Source: Gnetum montanum (Eukaryota > Streptophyta > Gnetopsida > Gnetales > Gnetaceae). From it: DNA of 33,484 nucleotides. The notes under the pieces are model-generated. The model was given only the letters and a program-made list of their open reading frames with translations, did no database searches and was not told the DNA's origin. The stretch is taken from contig MNCI01001941.1 in the NCBI GenBank assembly GCA_015680685.1, forward strand, positions 127,308 to 160,791, in the 5' to 3' direction. Within the stretch, counting starts at the first letter, position 1; every line of letters starts with the position of its first letter. Of the stretch, positions 31,505-33,484 are shown one piece after another. Position numbers and translations under genes: made by a program.

Positions 31505-33484
31505 ATGGATTTCGTATACACAACCACAACCGCCATGGTCGCCGCTGATGTGGGTGCCACGTCTGTGAACCCTATCGCTGTCACCAGACCAGCTTTTAGT
31601 GCAGCGGGACCGCAGGGACCATCACGTAGGTCGTTGAGACTGCAAGGCAGAGATCCTATTTTCACGGTCGTGACCCCTGAAGAATACAATTTCATCTGCG
31701 TTAAGATCCAGGCAAAGCTTGCCCTTAGCCGAGCCGAGATCGAGGCGAAGCGGAATTTCCAAATGATCCATCGGGGGGGTCACGATTTCACCCCAACAGC
31801 TTATGACATCATTCCTGTGACCGAACATCAACATGAGATCATAACACAGTTGGTCATGGCCAAGAGCCAGGCTTCACGGGCCACGTTGGAGCCCCACAAT
31901 GGGGAGGAGGAAGAGGATGAATTGGCAGCCCAGTCGGAACACTCGTTCCATACTCTGAGCCCCCCCATGTACATAAATCCCCTGTTTCCTTTCAACGGAG
32001 AGGTCGCTCCTCTTGACCCAGCCATGACCACGCAGACGCATTTCCTTGTCATGCCGCAAGCCACTGCACAGCCATCTGGGTTGCAAATCCAAATACCTCA
32101 TAACAACATGGGGGGGGTTTCGACACCTCGTGTACTCCGCATTCCGGCAGTGGTTCCAGCGACCACCGCGCCCCATTTCATCCTGCACATCCAACCCCAC
32201 ACCATACCCACAACAGGCCCGGCGCAGACCTTGTCGTTTCCGCCCCCTCCGACTTAATAGATTACCGCAGCCGTTCAACCACAAACTTACGTCCAACAGC
32301 CTGCCACAAGTCAGTGGGCCAACCCGGCGGTGCAACACACCCAATCTGTGGTGTATGGCGTGCAACCCTTGGTTGCACCTGTAACGCACGTTCCACAGGC
32401 AGTCCCGTAGTATTCCCATCCTTATCTCGCGCAGCAGGCGGCAGTTAACCCCTCTTCGCAAACCAGTGGGTGGTGGTCTTCACAGGCCCCCCTGCCTGCT
32501 GGGATCCCCGCTCGACCAGCTGCCAGTCAACCTCTTCCTTCGTTTCCATTCTCTAGCATCGCTCCCCTAGTACAACCTCCAATGCCTTCTGCGCAGACAC
32601 CTCTGTCAACAAGTCTAGACTAGGCTTTCCAGCTTATCTAGACTCTTACCGAGGAGGTTAGACGCCTCAAGGCCGCTGGTTCAAATACCATTCAGATCAT
32701 GGACTTTTACCAGGACGATTCTATCAGCTCAGCGGTCCCCATGCTGTCGTTGCCACCAAGGATGTCCTTACCTCATTTTACCAAGTATAATGGGGAGGGA
32801 GATCCCAACGCTCACTTAGTCACCTTTAGATCTAAATCTTGTTGTTACAACAGTGGCCACACACGATTATTCGAGTCTTTGCTATGTCTTTGACAGGGAA
32901 AGCTTTGGATTGGTACCGAGCCCTCCCACGCTCTTCCATCTCAACTTTGGAAGAGCTTCTGACATAATTCGTGACCCGCTTTAAATATAACTTAAAGTTG
33001 GAAGTCACGTTGGATCAGCTCATGGGGGTTAAACAAGACCCGCTCAAACCAGTCCAGAGGTTCATACAGCGTTGGANAATCAGCTCATGGGGGTTAAACA
33101 AGACCCGCTCGAACCAGTCCAGAGGTTCATACAGCGTTGGAATGCTACCTTGAATGAAATCCGTGAGCCAATCACGGATTCACATCTACTGGCTATATTC
33201 AAAGGAGCAGTCAATGACTTTATTAAGTCAAAGCCGTACTATCTTTCCCCCAACTTTTTACATCAGGCCTTCGCTCAAGTTAGAAGCATCCAAGATGCTG
33301 CAGAGGCCAGTAAAGACCCGGCGTATGTCGCCTACAGGAACACTCACAACAAAGGCAAAGACAAAGGTAAGGCAACAACAACGATAGTAGCTGCGCTGAC
33401 TGAGGGCGCAAAGAACAAGAACAAGAAGGCACCTACGGTGCCTCCTAAAGCTACGGCTGGTGCAGGAACCAGCCAAGACACGGT
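31505..33484 (+). pseudogene. gag: Gag of the younger Tat-type element, partial
   Basis: The ATG at 31505 opens 250 clean codons, then TAA-TAG at 32255-32260. The same frame continues with single stops near 32408, 32621 and 32639 to 32893. The N-terminal half is Pro/Gln/Thr-rich and low in complexity. The capsid core shows PHFTKYNGEGDPNAHLV, then (after a frameshift near 32885) SLTGKALDWYRALPRSSIST and FVTRFKYNLKLEVTLDQLMG. This follows the retrotransposon gag pattern P-F-Y-G-DP-H ... A-W/Y-L ... F. After the duplicated block at 33014-33141 it resumes with LNEIREPITDSHLLAIFKG and a Lys-rich tail, and runs off the window. It resembles plant Tat gag; it is probably non-functional even if the N-associated duplication is an artefact. 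Confidence 0.82.
33014..33141 (+). repeat. 63-bp direct duplication around an N
   Basis: 33014-33076 and 33079-33141 are identical except one A/G difference. Between them is N (33077) and one A. The 65-bp shift breaks the gag frame exactly here. Confidence 0.95.

Larger units (their letters stand above)
29752..33484 (+). mobile_element. Younger Tat-type retrotransposon, 5' end (runs off window)
   Basis: LTR 29752-31262, primer site 31269-31285, leader to 31504, gag from 31505 onward. The sequence keeps many CpG sites and long open frames, unlike everything to its left, so it has decayed far less. The LTR resembles the one at 13847-15318 in start, end and the spacing of shared blocks, placing it with the Tat element. 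The pol lies outside the window. Confidence 0.82.

Noticed and set aside
31874-32461. 195-residue minus-strand open frame, rich in Arg, Gly and Cys
   Set aside because: Antisense of the GC-rich, proline-rich gag region; composition follows from the complementary codons, and no motif is present.

Overview
This is nuclear DNA of a seed plant with a large, repeat-packed genome. The evidence is plant-type Ty3/gypsy LTR retrotransposons (Tat and Athila-like) at several stages of decay, short GT-AG introns, AT-rich spacers, and many in-frame TAA/TAG/TGA codons at places where the families carry Gln or Trp. That pattern fits old C-to-T decay of methylated DNA. I cannot name the species. There are no rRNA or tRNA genes, no CRISPR arrays and no prokaryotic features.

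Layout. (1) 391-~4515, minus strand: a large decayed gene of unknown function with at least seven exons. Introns are about 90-120 nt, and phases and exon lengths agree with one another. (2) 5851-8534: about 15 degenerate tandem units of roughly 190 bp, each with an inverted-repeat core. (3) 9300-15318, plus strand: a 5'-truncated Tat-lineage element with RT, RNase H, a second archaeal-type RNase H, integrase, a repeat-bearing 3' untranslated region and a 3' LTR at 13847-15318. (4) 15319-~17200: LTR-like debris with a motif array followed by a TATA box, and a divergent minus-strand LTR fragment. (5) ~17230-18167 plus 28137-~29457: a plus-strand decayed reading frame cut in two by element 6. (6) 18168-28131, minus strand: a structurally complete Athila-like retrotransposon with two ~845-bp LTRs, a perfect 5-bp target duplication (TAGGG), a tRNA-Asp-type primer site, a polypurine tract, gag, protease, RT, RNase H and integrase. 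(7) 29752-end, plus strand: the 5' end of a much less decayed Tat-type element, with its LTR, primer site, leader and gag; it runs off the window.

Order of events, inferred: the Tat-type debris and the two unknown coding regions are oldest. The Athila-like element then inserted into the plus-strand reading frame; its LTRs now differ by about 10% by hand count. The CpG-rich element at 29752 looks youngest. The most novel material is the spliced minus-strand gene, the interrupted plus-strand frame, the ~190-bp array, and a recurring design in which different LTRs carry different short motif arrays next to their TATA boxes. A 63-bp duplication around an N at 33077 is probably an assembly artefact that breaks the last gag.
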